Positions 38,318 through 50,054 of a stretch of DNA of 64,000 nucleotides are shown here, piece after piece. The notes under the pieces were generated by a model, which worked only from the letters and a program-made list of their open reading frames with translations, was not told the DNA's origin and did not search any database. The stretch spans positions 372,001-436,000 of the forward strand of contig NZ_CP064689.1 in NCBI RefSeq assembly GCF_023100945.1, written 5' to 3'. This stretch comes from Bradyrhizobium sp. 200. Its GTDB lineage: Bacteria; Pseudomonadota; Alphaproteobacteria; Rhizobiales; Xanthobacteraceae. The translations under genes were made by a program, and so were the position numbers. Every line of letters begins with the position of its first letter. Within the stretch, counting starts at the first letter, position 1.

Positions 38318-39127
38318 TTATATGGGGGTCCGGTGGGTGTCCACAACCCGCGCAAATACCAGCACGTCGACCTGCGCGGCTTTGGCGCGCAACAAGGCAC
38401 GGGCGCAGGCATCCGTTGTGGCGCCCGAAGTCAGGACATCGTCGATCAGGATGACGCGGCGGCCGGCAACATCTGCGCTGCGCTCGGGCGCGACCTTGAA
38501 CGCGCCCTGGACGTTCGCGGCGCGCTGCGGCCGGGACAGTCCGATCTGCTGCTCGGTCGCCCGGATGCGACGAAGCGCCTCGGAGGCCAGTTTCACGCCG
38601 CTTTGGCGCGAAATCACCCGCGCCAGCGCGCCGGACTGGTTGTAGCGGCGGCTCCAGCCGCGTCGCCAGTGCAGGGGAACCGGCACCAGCACGTCGGCCT
38701 CGTCGAGCAATTCCTGCCCCGCGCGGGCCATCCAGCGACCCATCGCGGGCGCCAGATCCGTGCGGTCCTGGTATTTCAGCGAATGAACCAGCGTGCGGGC
38801 GACATCGTCATAGCGCACCGCGGCGCGGGCGCGCTGATAGGCGGGTGGGCTCGCAATTGCCTCCATCGACAGCAATTCCGGACCGGGATCGTAGACAAAG
38901 GGGATGCCGAGCCGCGGACAGAACGGCGGCGCGATGAACGACAATTTCGCCCAGCACGCCGCGCAAACGCCTTCGCCATCCACCGGCTCGCGGCAGGAAA
39001 CGCACAGCGTCGGCAGCGCGATGTCGAGCGCGAGTTTTGGAAGATGCGCGAGCGCGCCACGGCAAGCGCCGAGCGCACCGCGAAGATGGCTGGAGATGGA
39101 GCGTGATGGTGATGCCTCGGCGTCCAT
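38318..39127 (-). CDS. comF: ComF-family phosphoribosyltransferase-like protein
   Basis: A 269-aa protein. A zinc-ribbon N-terminus (LPTLCVSCREPVDGEGVCAACWAKL) is followed by the segment LLDEADVLVPVPLHWRRGWSRRYNQSGALARVIS, the ComF signature. The PRPP loop is RRVILIDDVLTSGATTDACARALL. ComF proteins help single-stranded DNA uptake in natural transformation or recombination; in alphaproteobacteria the role is not settled. It sits upstream of grxC and is divergent from a methyltransferase gene. Confidence 0.92.
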   Translation of the reverse strand: MDAEASPSRSISSHLRGALGACRGALAHLPKLALDIALPTLCVSCREPVDGEGVCAACWAKLSFIAPPFCPRLGIPFVYDPGPELLSMEAIASPPAYQRARAAVRYDDVARTLVHSLKYQDRTDLAPAMGRWMARAGQELLDEADVLVPVPLHWRRGWSRRYNQSGALARVISRQSGVKLASEALRRIRATEQQIGLSRPQRAANVQGAFKVAPERSADVAGRRVILIDDVLTSGATTDACARALLRAKAAQVDVLVFARVVDTHRTPI

Positions 39128-39205
39128 GGGAAGAGGCTAGCGCTGGTGGGCGGTACGCTCAAGCGCAGGATTGCCAGAGATAGGGCAGCCAGCGTACCAA
39201 CCGGC

Positions 39206-40045
39206 ATGGCTTCGAACCCGACCGCCGCACCCATCCTGTTCGACCGTGCGCTGTTGCGCGCGCGAATGGAACGCGCGCGGCGCAGCGGGCCGGTGACGTT
39301 CCTGCTTGATCGCGTCAGGGAGGACATGGAGGAGCGGTTGCAGGCGGTGATGCGGAATTTTGCCGATGTCGCCGATATCTGGACGCCGTGCGAATTGCTG
39401 CGAAAGCCTGTCGCTGACCGTTTCCAGTCGATCAGGCGCATCGATCCCGATCCATCCGAAACGCTGCGCTTGCCGCCGCAATCGCTCGACCTCGCGGTTT
39501 CGGCGCTCGCGTTCCAGTTCGTCAACGATCTCCCCGGCGTGCTGGCGCAGATTCGCCGCGCACTGAAGCCCGATGGGTTGTTGCTTGCAGCGATGCTCGG
39601 CGGCGATACGCTGACGGAGCTCAGGCAGTCCTTTGCCGCCGCGGAAGCCGAATGCGAGGGCGGCGTGTCGCCGCGCGTCGCGCCGTTTGCGGATTTGCGG
39701 GATATCGGCGGCCTGTTGCAGCGTGCGGGCCTTGCGCTGCCGGTTACCGACGTCGATCGCGTCGTGGTGCGCTATGACGGCGCGTTCGCGCTGATGGCTG
39801 ATCTCAGGCGGATGGGCGCGACCAATATCCTGATCGAGCGGCGGCGCATGCCGACCCGCCGCGCCACCATGCTGCGGATGGCACAGATTTACGGCGAACG
39901 GTTTGCCGATGCGGACGGCCGCATCCGCGCCACCTTCGATCTTGTCTGGCTGTCCGGCTGGGCGCCGCATGAAAGCCAGCAGCAGCCGTTGCGGCCAGGT
40001 TCGGCGAAGGCGAGCCTGGAAGCGGCGGTGAAGGGGAAGAAGTAG
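39206..40045 (+). CDS. NDUFAF5-like methyltransferase-fold protein
   Basis: About 279 aa, from ATG 39206 (MASNPTAAPILFDRALL). The N-terminal block LFDRALLRARMERARRSG is the hallmark of NDUFAF5/BioC-type proteins. The SAM region is weakened (no clear GxGxG). LDLAVSALAFQFVNDLPGVLAQIRRALKPDGLLLAAMLGGDTLTELRQSF and DVDRVVVRYDGAFALMADLRRMGATNIL follow and closely fit the alphaproteobacterial relatives of the mitochondrial complex I assembly factor, which hydroxylates an Arg. Whether it methylates anything is open. The gene is divergent from comF. Confidence 0.85.
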   Translation: MASNPTAAPILFDRALLRARMERARRSGPVTFLLDRVREDMEERLQAVMRNFADVADIWTPCELLRKPVADRFQSIRRIDPDPSETLRLPPQSLDLAVSALAFQFVNDLPGVLAQIRRALKPDGLLLAAMLGGDTLTELRQSFAAAEAECEGGVSPRVAPFADLRDIGGLLQRAGLALPVTDVDRVVVRYDGAFALMADLRRMGATNILIERRRMPTRRATMLRMAQIYGERFADADGRIRATFDLVWLSGWAPHESQQQPLRPGSAKASLEAAVKGKK

Positions 40046-40166
40046 TGGGTGTCGCCAGACGACCCGACGGGGCAAATCAGCCGCGCGCGAGGCCCCATTC
40101 TACTTTGCATGGGGTTGTTTTCGCGATTTTGTGTCTTGGCCCTGCGTGTACCGCCGACCACCCAAT

Positions 40167-40577
40167 TCACATCAATAAATCAATCAGATGCGGGATCAGC
40201 GGAATGTCCGCGGGCGGCATCGGATAGTCGCGCAGTTTGTTGGCGCGGACCCAGGCCAGTTGCTGGCCCTCGCGGGCGACCACCAGGCCTTCCCAGCGCC
40301 GGCAGATGTAGAGCGGCATCAGCAAGTGAAAGCTGTCATAGGCGTGGCTCGCAAAGGTCAGCGGCGCCAGACAGGGCTCGCTGACGTCGATCCCGATCTC
40401 CTCATGCAACTCGCGGATCAGGGTCTGCTCCGGCCGTTCGCCGGGCTCGACCTTGCCGCCGGGAAATTCCCAGAGACCTGCGAGCGCCTTGCCCTCGGGG
40501 CGTTGCGCGATCAGCACGCGCTTGTCGGTATCGACCAGCGCGCAGGCGACCACGAGGGTGAGCTTGATGTCAGCCAT
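40167..40577 (-). CDS. mutT: 8-oxo-dGTP diphosphatase (Nudix, MutT)
   Basis: A 136-aa Nudix hydrolase that removes 8-oxo-dGTP from the nucleotide pool. The Nudix box is complete: GGKVEPGERPEQTLIRELHEEIGI (residues about 39-61, metal Glu in REL-x-EE). The preceding LWEFPGGK and trailing HAYDSFHLLMPLYICRRWEG are MutT-like. It lies 15 bp downstream of argJ on the same strand, the standard argJ-mutT pairing in Rhizobiales. Confidence 0.94.
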   Translation of the reverse strand: MADIKLTLVVACALVDTDKRVLIAQRPEGKALAGLWEFPGGKVEPGERPEQTLIRELHEEIGIDVSEPCLAPLTFASHAYDSFHLLMPLYICRRWEGLVVAREGQQLAWVRANKLRDYPMPPADIPLIPHLIDLLM

Positions 40578-40592
40578 GCGACGCTGTCTCGC

Positions 40593-41834
40593 TCATGAGC
40601 GATAATCGCCGTTGATCGCGACGTATTCCTTGGTGAGGTCGCAGGTCAGCACACGGTCGCGGCCCTTGCCGAGGCCGAGCGCGACCTTGATCTGGATCTT
40701 CGGGTTTTTCATCACCTCGGAGACTTCGGTCTCGTTGTAGGACGGATCGCGCGCGCCGCTCTTGGCGACGCGAATGCCGTTGAACGAGATCGAAAGCTTG
40801 TCGCGGTTGGCGGGCTCGCCGGCCTTGCCGACCGCCATCACCACGCGGCCCCAATTGGCGTCCTCGCCGGCGATCGCCGTCTTCACCAGCGGCGAATTCG
40901 CGATCGACATCGCGATCTTGCGCGCCGAGATCTTGGTGGTCGCGCCCTCGACGATCACCTCGACCAGCTTGCGCGCGCCTTCGCCGTCGCGGGCCACCTG
41001 TTCGGCGAGATCCGCCAGCACATCGCGGAAGGCCTTGGCAAACCCCTTCAGCCTGGGATCGCTGGCGCGGCTGATCTTCGGCGCGCCGTCGGCCGCGGCC
41101 GCGCCGGTGGCGAAGGCCAGCAGCGTATCCGAAGTCGATGTGTCGCTGTCGATGGTGATGGCGTTGAAAGTGTCCTCGACGCCGTTTTTCAGCAGCGACT
41201 GCAGCACGGAGGACGACAGCGGCGCGTCCGTGAACACGAAGGACAGCATGGTCGCCATGTCGGGCGCGATCATGCCGGCGCCCTTGGCCATGCCGTTGAT
41301 GGTGACCTTGGCCTTGCCGAGCTTCACCGTGGCGGTCGCGACTTTCGGGAAGGTATCGGTGGTCATGATCGCTCTTGCCGCGTCCATCCAGTGGTCGGGC
41401 GTGGCGGCCTCCGCCAGCGTCGCCAGCACGCCGTCGAACTTGGTGGCGTCGAGCGGCTCTCCGATCACGCCGGTGGAGGCGAGGAACACGTCGCCCGTGG
41501 TGCAGCCGACCGCCTTCGCCGCGGTTTGCGCGGTCAGCGCCGTCGACTGCTTGCCGGTCTTGCCGGTGAACGCGTTGGCGTTGCCGGAATTCACCACCAG
41601 CGCGCGGGCTTGTCCCCGGCCGAGCTTGGCGCGGCACCATTCAACTGGAGCGGACGGACATTTCGACTTGGTGAACACGCCGGCGACCGTGGTGCCCTTG
41701 TCCATGACGGCGAGCAGCACGTCGGTGCGTCCCTTGTAGCGGATGCCGGCCGCGGCGGTCGCAAGCCTGACGCCGGCAATCGCGGGCATCTCGGGAACAT
41801 CGGTCGGGGCGAGGGGAGAGACGGCAGTGGACAT
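40593..41834 (-). CDS. argJ: Glutamate N-acetyltransferase / amino-acid N-acetyltransferase
   Basis: A 413-aa bifunctional enzyme of arginine synthesis that moves acetyl from N-acetylornithine to glutamate. It cleaves itself before the Thr in [12 protein letters not shown] (about residue 167), forming alpha and beta chains. [35 protein letters not shown] and [18 protein letters not shown] are the family blocks, and [12 protein letters not shown] ends it. I chose ATG 41834; the frame is open to 41921. It is downstream of the PPIase gene on the same strand, with a hairpin in the gap. Confidence 0.95.
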   Translation of the reverse strand: MSTAVSPLAPTDVPEMPAIAGVRLATAAAGIRYKGRTDVLLAVMDKGTTVAGVFTKSKCPSAPVEWCRAKLGRGQARALVVNSGNANAFTGKTGKQSTALTAQTAAKAVGCTTGDVFLASTGVIGEPLDATKFDGVLATLAEAATPDHWMDAARAIMTTDTFPKVATATVKLGKAKVTINGMAKGAGMIAPDMATMLSFVFTDAPLSSSVLQSLLKNGVEDTFNAITIDSDTSTSDTLLAFATGAAAADGAPKISRASDPRLKGFAKAFRDVLADLAEQVARDGEGARKLVEVIVEGATTKISARKIAMSIANSPLVKTAIAGEDANWGRVVMAVGKAGEPANRDKLSISFNGIRVAKSGARDPSYNETEVSEVMKNPKIQIKVALGLGKGRDRVLTCDLTKEYVAINGDYRS

Positions 41835-41928
41835 GGGTGCACCTTCTTCGACCAGATCAACCATAGCCGGAACTGCGCCGGCATCGATGTCTTCGGGGCC
41901 TGCCAACCAGTCCCCAGACATGGAACGG

Positions 41929-41951
41929 CCGGGCGCTTCGGCCCGGCCATG
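41929..41951. terminator. GC-rich hairpin between PPIase and argJ
   Basis: GGCCGGGC and its complement GCCCGGCC flank a short GCTTCG loop in the 160-bp gap. It has no downstream T run, so it is a weak terminator or an mRNA end stabilizer for the PPIase transcript. Confidence 0.4.
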
Positions 41952-41996
41952 ACGATGGTAGATACTATCGGTCTCGAAGAAGTGACAGCGATTTTT

Positions 41997-42908
41997 TTAC
42001 TTCTTCGCCGGCGGCGCCATCTTGGAATCGGCGGGCTTGGCGGCATCCGGCTTGGCGGCTTCCGCCGGCTTGTCCATGCGCTCGACCTTGGCGGCTTCAC
42101 GCAGCTTGGCGACATATTCGGCCTGCGCCTTGCGCGTCACATAGGTCTCGATCTGGGCCTTGACCTGCTCGAAGTCGGGCGCCTTGCGGGCGCGCTTTTC
42201 CTCGACCTTGATGATGTGCCAGCCGAATTGCGACTTGACCGGGTCCGAGATCTTGCCGGGCTCGAGCGTGAAGGCGACGGCGGAGAATTCCGGCACCATC
42301 TGTTCCTTGGTGAAGAAGCCGAGATCGCCGCCATCGGAGGCGCCGGGGTCCTTGGACTTCTTCTTCGCCAGTTCGGCAAAATCGCCGCCCTTCTTCAGCT
42401 CTTCCGCGATCGCCTTGGCCTCGTCCTCGGTCTCGACCAGGATGTGCCGGGCGTGGACTTCCATTTCGCCGGTGATCTGCTTGGAGGCCTCCTCATAGAC
42501 CTTCTTCATGGCGTCGTCGGTGGTCGCGGCCTTGCCCTCGGAGGCGAGCAGGCTGTCCATCAGCAGGCGGCTGCGGGTGAACGCCAGGCGCTTCTTGAAG
42601 TCTTCGGAATTCTCGACCTTCTTGTCCTCGGCGGCCTTGGCGACGATTTTCAGGTCGATCAGGAAGGCCAGCACGTTGTCCTTCTTGGTCGCCGGGTCCA
42701 TCTGCGCGAGGCTGGGGCCGAGTTCCTCTTCCGCGAGTGCGACGTCGCTCTGGCGGATCTCCGCACCGTTGACCTTGGCGAGAACGGGGTTGTCCTGGGC
42801 ACGAACCGGCAGGCCGGCGGCCAGAACCGCAGCCAGACAGGCCGTCGTGGCCAGGGAGGCCAGGCCGAAGCGCAGGCCGGTTTTCGTTTCCGGGAACGAG
42901 GTGGTCAT
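41997..42908 (-). CDS. Periplasmic parvulin-type peptidyl-prolyl isomerase
   Basis: A 303-aa protein with an N-terminal signal peptide (LASLATTACLAAVLAAGLPVRAQ). A SurA-like helical N-domain follows (DNPVLAKVNGAEIRQSDVALAEEELG...). The parvulin domain is at about residues 145-235: VHARHILVETEDEAKAIAEELKKGGDFAELAKKKSKDPGASDGGDLGFFTKEQMVPEFSAVAF and QFGWHIIKVEEKR, with the usual His and Phe positions. A Lys/Pro/Ala tail ends it. It folds exported proteins, and its neighbour is secA, reading the other way from a shared 350-bp region. Confidence 0.93.
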   Translation of the reverse strand: MTTSFPETKTGLRFGLASLATTACLAAVLAAGLPVRAQDNPVLAKVNGAEIRQSDVALAEEELGPSLAQMDPATKKDNVLAFLIDLKIVAKAAEDKKVENSEDFKKRLAFTRSRLLMDSLLASEGKAATTDDAMKKVYEEASKQITGEMEVHARHILVETEDEAKAIAEELKKGGDFAELAKKKSKDPGASDGGDLGFFTKEQMVPEFSAVAFTLEPGKISDPVKSQFGWHIIKVEEKRARKAPDFEQVKAQIETYVTRKAQAEYVAKLREAAKVERMDKPAEAAKPDAAKPADSKMAPPAKK

Positions 42909-43255
42909 GGAAAATCCTTGTCTTGAAGAGGGGGCGGCAAAGGCGGCGGGACACTCGCCCAATCATGCGGCCTTGGCAACGCGAAAAGTCTGTCAAAATG
43001 ATGAATTCCTTGACAGATGGAGGCACGTTGACAAGGTCCGAACCCAGCCATATCTGTGCCGGATCGTACGGCGGCGATAGCGCTTATTTTACTGCGTTTT
43101 TTGCCGTTGAACCTTGGATTGCTTAAATCCCACTCATTAGGCGGATGATGCCCCGGAACGGGGTATTGCCGCAATGCGTCACGGTGAGTTGATAGGCAAC
43201 CTGGTGGACCACGTCACGGCTTGCAACGCAAGTAACGGCAAAGGCAGGAATTGGC
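42909..43255. other. Divergent promoter region between PPIase and secA
   Basis: No convincing gene lies here. It contains a candidate sigma-70-type promoter for secA (separate entry) and must also hold the PPIase promoter. The segment 43080-43140 is AT-rich for this genome. Confidence 0.55.
43028..43056 (+). promoter_or_regulatory. Candidate sigma-70-type promoter for secA
   Basis: TTGACA at 43028-43033 and TATCTG at 43051-43056 are separated by exactly 17 bp, about 200 bp before the secA ATG. A second TTGACA lies about 18 bp upstream. The match is good for a high-GC alphaproteobacterium. Inferred by pattern only. Confidence 0.45.
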
Positions 43256-46090
<2,835 letters not shown>

Positions 46091-46183
46091 GCGCGGGTAG
46101 GCGCTTTACATCAATGGCTTAGGGCCTCGCTCGCCCTTGCGCATTGAAAGCATATCAACTCGTGTGGTGCTTGCTGATTTTCA

Positions 46184-46191
46184 GGGACACC
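46184..46191 (+). promoter_or_regulatory. Integrase arm-type motif before the integrase remnant
   Basis: GGGACACC lies 4 bp before the ATG of the integrase fragment. The same octamer occurs in tandem at both ends of the 49910-63790 element. It may be a relic arm site of the lost element. Confidence 0.35.
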
Positions 46192-46195
46192 ACGG

Positions 46196-46471
46196 ATGGA
46201 AGGTGCTCGCTATCTTGAGGATGGCAGGCTCACGATCTTCAAGCGCTCTGGCGTCTATTATGCCCGTCTGCGCAGCACAGCGTCGAGCAATTACATCTGG
46301 CGGTCGCTGAAGACCACCAACGAGCAGACCGCTGTCGATCTCGGCCGGTGATTGCTGTTCCAAATAGAACAGCGCACCGAGAAGGGTCCTCCGCCAAAAT
46401 CGAAGTTATTCGTAGCCGTCATCGATGATTACATCCGCTATCGTGAGCAGGATCGACACGGCAAGGGATAA
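46196..46471 (+). pseudogene. Degenerate phage-type integrase N-terminus
   Basis: ATG 46196 opens MEGARYLEDGRLTIFKRSGV and YYARLRSTASSNYIWRSLKT, then TNEQTAVDLGR and a TGA at 46349-46351. In the same frame the protein continues LLFQIEQRTEKGPPPKSKLF, AVIDDYIRYREQDRHGKG to a TAA at 46469. This is the arm-binding and start of the core-binding part of a tyrosine integrase; the TGA stands where relatives have an Arg codon (CGA). The catalytic half is absent. It lies 105 bp after secA and marks an older insertion that has decayed. It is not the integrase of the intact element, whose sequence differs. Confidence 0.78.
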
Positions 46472-46685
46472 ACGCACACTGTGATCGACGCTCTGGTCAA
46501 GGCGGTTTGAACCGGCGAACTTGACGAGCAAATGAAGCAATCAACAAAATTCGGAAGGCCAATGCCTGTCCGCAAGGCAGGCTGATGATAGGGTTAGATC
46601 CCCGGCTAAGTCAGTGGATTGATTCGCTTAGCTTGGTCGCTTGATTTGAGGAATTACCATCACGGATGGTACACAGGGAGGCAGA

Positions 46686-47051
46686 ATGCGTGTTCAACTA
46701 GGTTTGTGTGCCGTCGGTCTTTTGATGGCTAGCACGGTCAATGCGTCGGCAATGTCGATGAGCTTCAAGTGGTGCGGCGGACCTTCTCCGGTATTCTCCT
46801 TAAGTGGCGTTCCAAGCGGAACGAAAACACTTCAATTCCACATGATCGATCTGGATAAACCTGATTACAATCATGGTGGCGGCAACGTCGCCTACACGGG
46901 CCAAAAGACAATCCCTTGCGGCACATTGAACAACTATTCACCGCCCAGCCCTCCGGGCGGCAGCCATAGCTATCGCTTTGATGTCACGGCAGTTGGAGCA
47001 GGTGGAACATTAGGTTCAGCAAGCTTCACCCGAAAATTCCCAGAGAGATAG
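46686..47051 (+). CDS. Small secreted PEBP-like protein
   Basis: A 121-aa protein with a signal peptide (LGLCAVGLLMASTVNASA). The body resembles the YbhB/PEBP pattern: FSLSGVPSGTKTLQFHMIDLDKPDYNHGGG, then PCGTLNNYSPPSPPGGSHSYRFDVTAV. The typical DPD and HW motifs of true PEBPs are altered (HMIDLDKP, no HW), so it is a short relative at best. GGGAGGCAGA precedes ATG 46686. It stands alone in a lower-GC stretch. Function unknown. Confidence 0.65.
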   Translation: MRVQLGLCAVGLLMASTVNASAMSMSFKWCGGPSPVFSLSGVPSGTKTLQFHMIDLDKPDYNHGGGNVAYTGQKTIPCGTLNNYSPPSPPGGSHSYRFDVTAVGAGGTLGSASFTRKFPER

Positions 47052-47756
47052 TCTCGATCAGCCGAAGCCGAGGCCTCGGACTAACTGAAATCATCCGGTT
47101 AGGGGCCACCTCCTAATCGGAATATCTGCGCTTCGCTTGGTGTTCACCAATTTCGGATTTCAGGTACACAACACCAAGGTACAATCCAAAGTACCTTAAG
47201 TCTTATCCTGCGGTTGTTTTTGATCGCACTTCAGCCGAATGGCAGAAGCACGATCGGGCCTTGCGCATGGTCTCTTCACGCACGCTAATTGTGAATTGTG
47301 GACACGCTTTGGTAAGGGGCGGCTGAGCGGTCTCCCCTTTTACGTCCTGTTCTTCAGCGCTGATCTACGAGCCCCAATTAGCCGAAGCTCGCATATCTGA
47401 GGGTCGCAGCTCGCGGCCTTGCCCTCATCGTGCCGCTGACGAATTTGCCAGTGGCTTTTGACAAATCCAGTCTCGTTCGAAATAGCGTCCTCGCTGAATT
47501 CCGCTGAAGCATGTCCAGGAATGGGCGCAGCGCGTTTGCACCCGCCCGCCTTTATTCCGTCCACCATCAAAACGGCTGCCGATCAGGTCAAGTTCGGCAA
47601 ATTGGCACCGAGCAGATGCGCACACTCGATCGCGGAAGCCACGCTGGCTGCCGGGGCACCACGCCTGCGTGACGGAAGTCACATCGTGTCGCATTCGGCT
47701 CTTCTAGGTTGGATCATCGCAGAGCGATCCTCGCGCTGCCCAACCAGGAGACGTTC
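47052..47756. other. Gene-poor stretch, nothing recognised
   Basis: About 700 bp of mixed composition with stops scattered in all frames. The frames seen (for example minus strand 47340-47570 and plus strand 47458-47808) have no family pattern and no ribosome site. It may be eroded mobile DNA, given the integrase remnant on one side. Confidence 0.45.
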
Positions 47757-48038
47757 ATGCCTAGGATCAAGAGCACGATTACGGCCGCTATCGCGGCTCT
47801 GGTGCTGACCGCTGCCTCTTTCGCCAGCCCGAGTCAGGCTTTCGCCGGCGGTCATGGCCACGGCGGTCACGGCCATCACGGCGGCCACGGCCATGGTCAT
47901 CATGGCCACGGTCACGGTCATGGCCACGGCCATTTCGGACATGGTCATTTCGGACATCGCCATCACTTCCACGTTTATAATAGCTGCTGGAAATGGACTC
48001 CCTACGGTCCGGTCAACGTCTGCTATCGCTACTATTGA
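47757..48038 (+). CDS. Secreted His/Gly-rich small protein
   Basis: A 93-aa protein. AGGAG 7 bp before ATG 47757 sets the start. The signal peptide IKSTITAAIAALVLTAASFA ends before SPSQAFA. The mature part is almost wholly Gly and His in HGHGGHGHHGG-type repeats, followed by a conserved tail HVYNSCWKWTPYGPVNVCYRYY with two Cys. Similar tails occur in small rhizobial exported proteins of unknown role. The His clusters suggest binding of Ni, Zn or Cu in the periplasm. A strong terminator hairpin follows. Confidence 0.8.
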   Translation: MPRIKSTITAAIAALVLTAASFASPSQAFAGGHGHGGHGHHGGHGHGHHGHGHGHGHGHFGHGHFGHRHHFHVYNSCWKWTPYGPVNVCYRYY

Positions 48039-48050
48039 GGCGATGAAAGA

Positions 48051-48088
48051 AACTCGCTCGGGCCAAGGCTCGGGCGAGTTTTCTTGGG
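48051..48088 (+). terminator. Rho-independent terminator after the His-rich gene
   Basis: AACTCGCTCGGGC pairs with GCTCGGGCGAGTT across a CAAG loop (13-bp stem with two G-U pairs) and is followed by TTTCTTG. It is 12 bp after the stop codon. Confidence 0.8.
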
Positions 48089-48255
48089 CGAGTTTTCTCG
48101 ATGCCGATGGTGAGATGCGGGATCGGCAAAGCGCCTTGTCCGCCGTAGAGCGAGCGAAGGCGAAAGCGTGCTCACCCTTCACAACGGCCATTCGCCATGG
48201 CTGGTCGGCGCGAAGCGCGCCTTTCCCTACCTACGATGATGGAAGCGTTCCGGCG

Positions 48256-49737
48256 TTACTTCACCGCGCCGAAGCGGCTGTCGAACGAGTTCGACGACAC
48301 GATCGGTGCGGAGCCGGAGACCAGATTGTCCTTGGCGGCGGGGGCCGGGGTATCCGATACCGACGGTTTCAGCGGCGGACGGCTGGCGGCGGCATGCTTG
48401 GTGTCAGCAGGTTTCGGCGCCGTGGCCTTCGGCGCTTCCGGCCGCGGCGGCTCGCTTCGCTTGGCCTCGGCCGCCTTCGGTTTCGAAGGCGGTGTGCTGG
48501 CGGTGGCATCGGCTGCGCCGCCGAGACCGACCTTGCGGGCGAGGTTGGAGAAGAATCCGTCGTTCTGCTCTGCCGGCGCCGCATTGGCGACCCGCGTCGG
48601 AGCCGGGGCGGGCGCTGGCGCCGCAACAAGCTTCGGCTGTTCCGGCGCCCCCGTCAGCAGATTCTCCGAAGGCGTGCGACTCTCTGCCGGCGCCCGGGGT
48701 GGATTGACGTGGGAAGGAATAGTGCCGGGCGCCCGCGCCATCAGCGACAGGGAACCGTCGCCGGGCTCCGAAAGGCCGGTGTTACCTTCGGGCACGCGCG
48801 CTGCGAATATGCGGTGCATGCCGCCATCGATGCCGGTATTGGTCCGCGCCACCGGCGTTCCCTTGGCAATCAGCCGCGCGGTCTCGGCGAGGTCGGTAGC
48901 CTGCTTTTCGCGTACGGCGTTGGCGACTTCGTCGGGAATCACATAAGCCGGGCACTTGGCCGCGGCGTCAAACACCAGGTCACGCGTGGCGTTCGGCGGC
49001 TTGACGGCATCGAAGACGTATTTCTTTTCGCAGAAATCGACCTTCGGCTCCTGCTTCGTCACCTCGAAATGATCATTGCCTTCCTTGATCATTTTCCAGA
49101 ACGGCATGTTCGGGTTGTTGCGATGCTTGGCCATGTTGGCCGGTGTCATCTTGAACGGATAGGCCTGCAACTGGAACGACTTCTGGCCGCCGAAGAAGGA
49201 TTCGCGGCCCAGCGAATAGATTTCCGCGATCTGCTCGTCGGTCATCGCGTAGCAGCCGCGCGAGGAGCAGTCGCCATGCACCATCAGTTGCGAGCCGGTG
49301 CGGCCGAGCGCCTTGTCGAACGCGTTGGGATAGCCCGTGTTGAAGGAGAGGTAGTAGGCCGACTGCGGGTTCATCTGCGCCGGCGAAATCGAATAGAAGC
49401 CTTCCGGTGCCTGACGGTCGCCTTCGCGGACCTTGGGTCCGAGATCGCCCGACCAGCGGCAGATCGGATAGGTCTTGAGCAGCGCGAAGCGGCCGGAGCG
49501 GTCCTGCTTCCAGATCTCCAGTTCGGCCTCCTGCTTGTACAGGCGAACCAGGATCGGCGACTGCAGGTCCATGTCTTTCGCCGTCATGTCGGCGATCAGC
49601 TTCGGCGGGACCGGCTGGTTGGCCTTGGCGTTGTTGGCCAATGACATGTCGTCGCCGTTGCAACTGGCCAGCAGTGCGCCTGCGCCCGCAAGGGCAGCCG
49701 ACGTGACGAGCGCGCGAACCAGCGAGCGGTTAATCAA
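48256..49737 (-). CDS. L,D-transpeptidase (YkuD) lipoprotein
   Basis: A 493-aa periplasmic protein. The signal has a lipobox LLASC (Cys near residue 26), so it is a lipoprotein. The YkuD domain lies at about 55-190. Its active site is HGDCSSRGCYAMTDEQIAEIY, with the second Cys as nucleophile. LVRLYKQEAELEIWK and REGDRQAPEGFYSISPAQMN are the family start. It forms 3-3 cross-links or attaches lipoproteins to peptidoglycan. The C-terminal 200 residues are a Pro/Ala/Lys low-complexity tail. Its start is 172 bp from attL, so the island sits in its upstream region; accA would be its upstream neighbour without the island. Confidence 0.92.
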   Translation of the reverse strand: MINRSLVRALVTSAALAGAGALLASCNGDDMSLANNAKANQPVPPKLIADMTAKDMDLQSPILVRLYKQEAELEIWKQDRSGRFALLKTYPICRWSGDLGPKVREGDRQAPEGFYSISPAQMNPQSAYYLSFNTGYPNAFDKALGRTGSQLMVHGDCSSRGCYAMTDEQIAEIYSLGRESFFGGQKSFQLQAYPFKMTPANMAKHRNNPNMPFWKMIKEGNDHFEVTKQEPKVDFCEKKYVFDAVKPPNATRDLVFDAAAKCPAYVIPDEVANAVREKQATDLAETARLIAKGTPVARTNTGIDGGMHRIFAARVPEGNTGLSEPGDGSLSLMARAPGTIPSHVNPPRAPAESRTPSENLLTGAPEQPKLVAAPAPAPAPTRVANAAPAEQNDGFFSNLARKVGLGGAADATASTPPSKPKAAEAKRSEPPRPEAPKATAPKPADTKHAAASRPPLKPSVSDTPAPAAKDNLVSGSAPIVSSNSFDSRFGAVK

Positions 49738-49909
49738 AGGCTAAGCTCCACACCCACCGGGCATCTTCGCACCCCAAATCACAGCGAACATGCCCTGAAG
49801 CCATTGCATAAAATAGTATCCTTTGACCCTCCGCGCCGCAACCCGAACGCGGTGATCCAGCCGCTTCCACGGCAGGCATAGTCAACAGAGTTTAAAGACC
49901 GGGGTCGGG

Positions 49910-49922
49910 GCCTAATTAGGGC
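49910..49922. other. attL core of the integrated element
   Basis: GCCTAATTAGGGC is repeated exactly at 63778-63790. The centre CCTAATTAGG is a perfect palindrome. The bases differ on both sides, so 13 bp is the shared core. It lies in the intergenic region between the ldt gene and accA, not in a tRNA. Joining the flanks gives a plausible uninterrupted attB. Confidence 0.85.
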
Positions 49923-50015
49923 TTTTGATACCGGGCTTTAGCTGCTATAAACCATTGAAATCACTAGCTTATTGTCTACTGGTGACTTCGCCTGTACATA
50001 GCTGATTACGGCTGT

Positions 50016-50036
50016 CCGGGACACCGCCGGGACACC
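50016..50036. promoter_or_regulatory. Tandem integrase arm-type sites, left end
   Basis: CCGGGACACC occurs at 50016-50025 and 50027-50036, an 11-bp period close to one helical turn. It is 94-114 bp inside attL and just before the integrase ATG. The same tandem lies at the right end, in the same orientation. ATTGAAATNNNTAG is also shared near both cores (49954 and 63755). Confidence 0.6.
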
Positions 50037-50054
50037 ACACAGGGACGCCACCCC

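Noticed and set aside
47458..47808. Plus-strand frame of 116 codons before the His-rich gene
   Set aside because: It overlaps the His-rich gene in another frame and has no motif or ribosome site.
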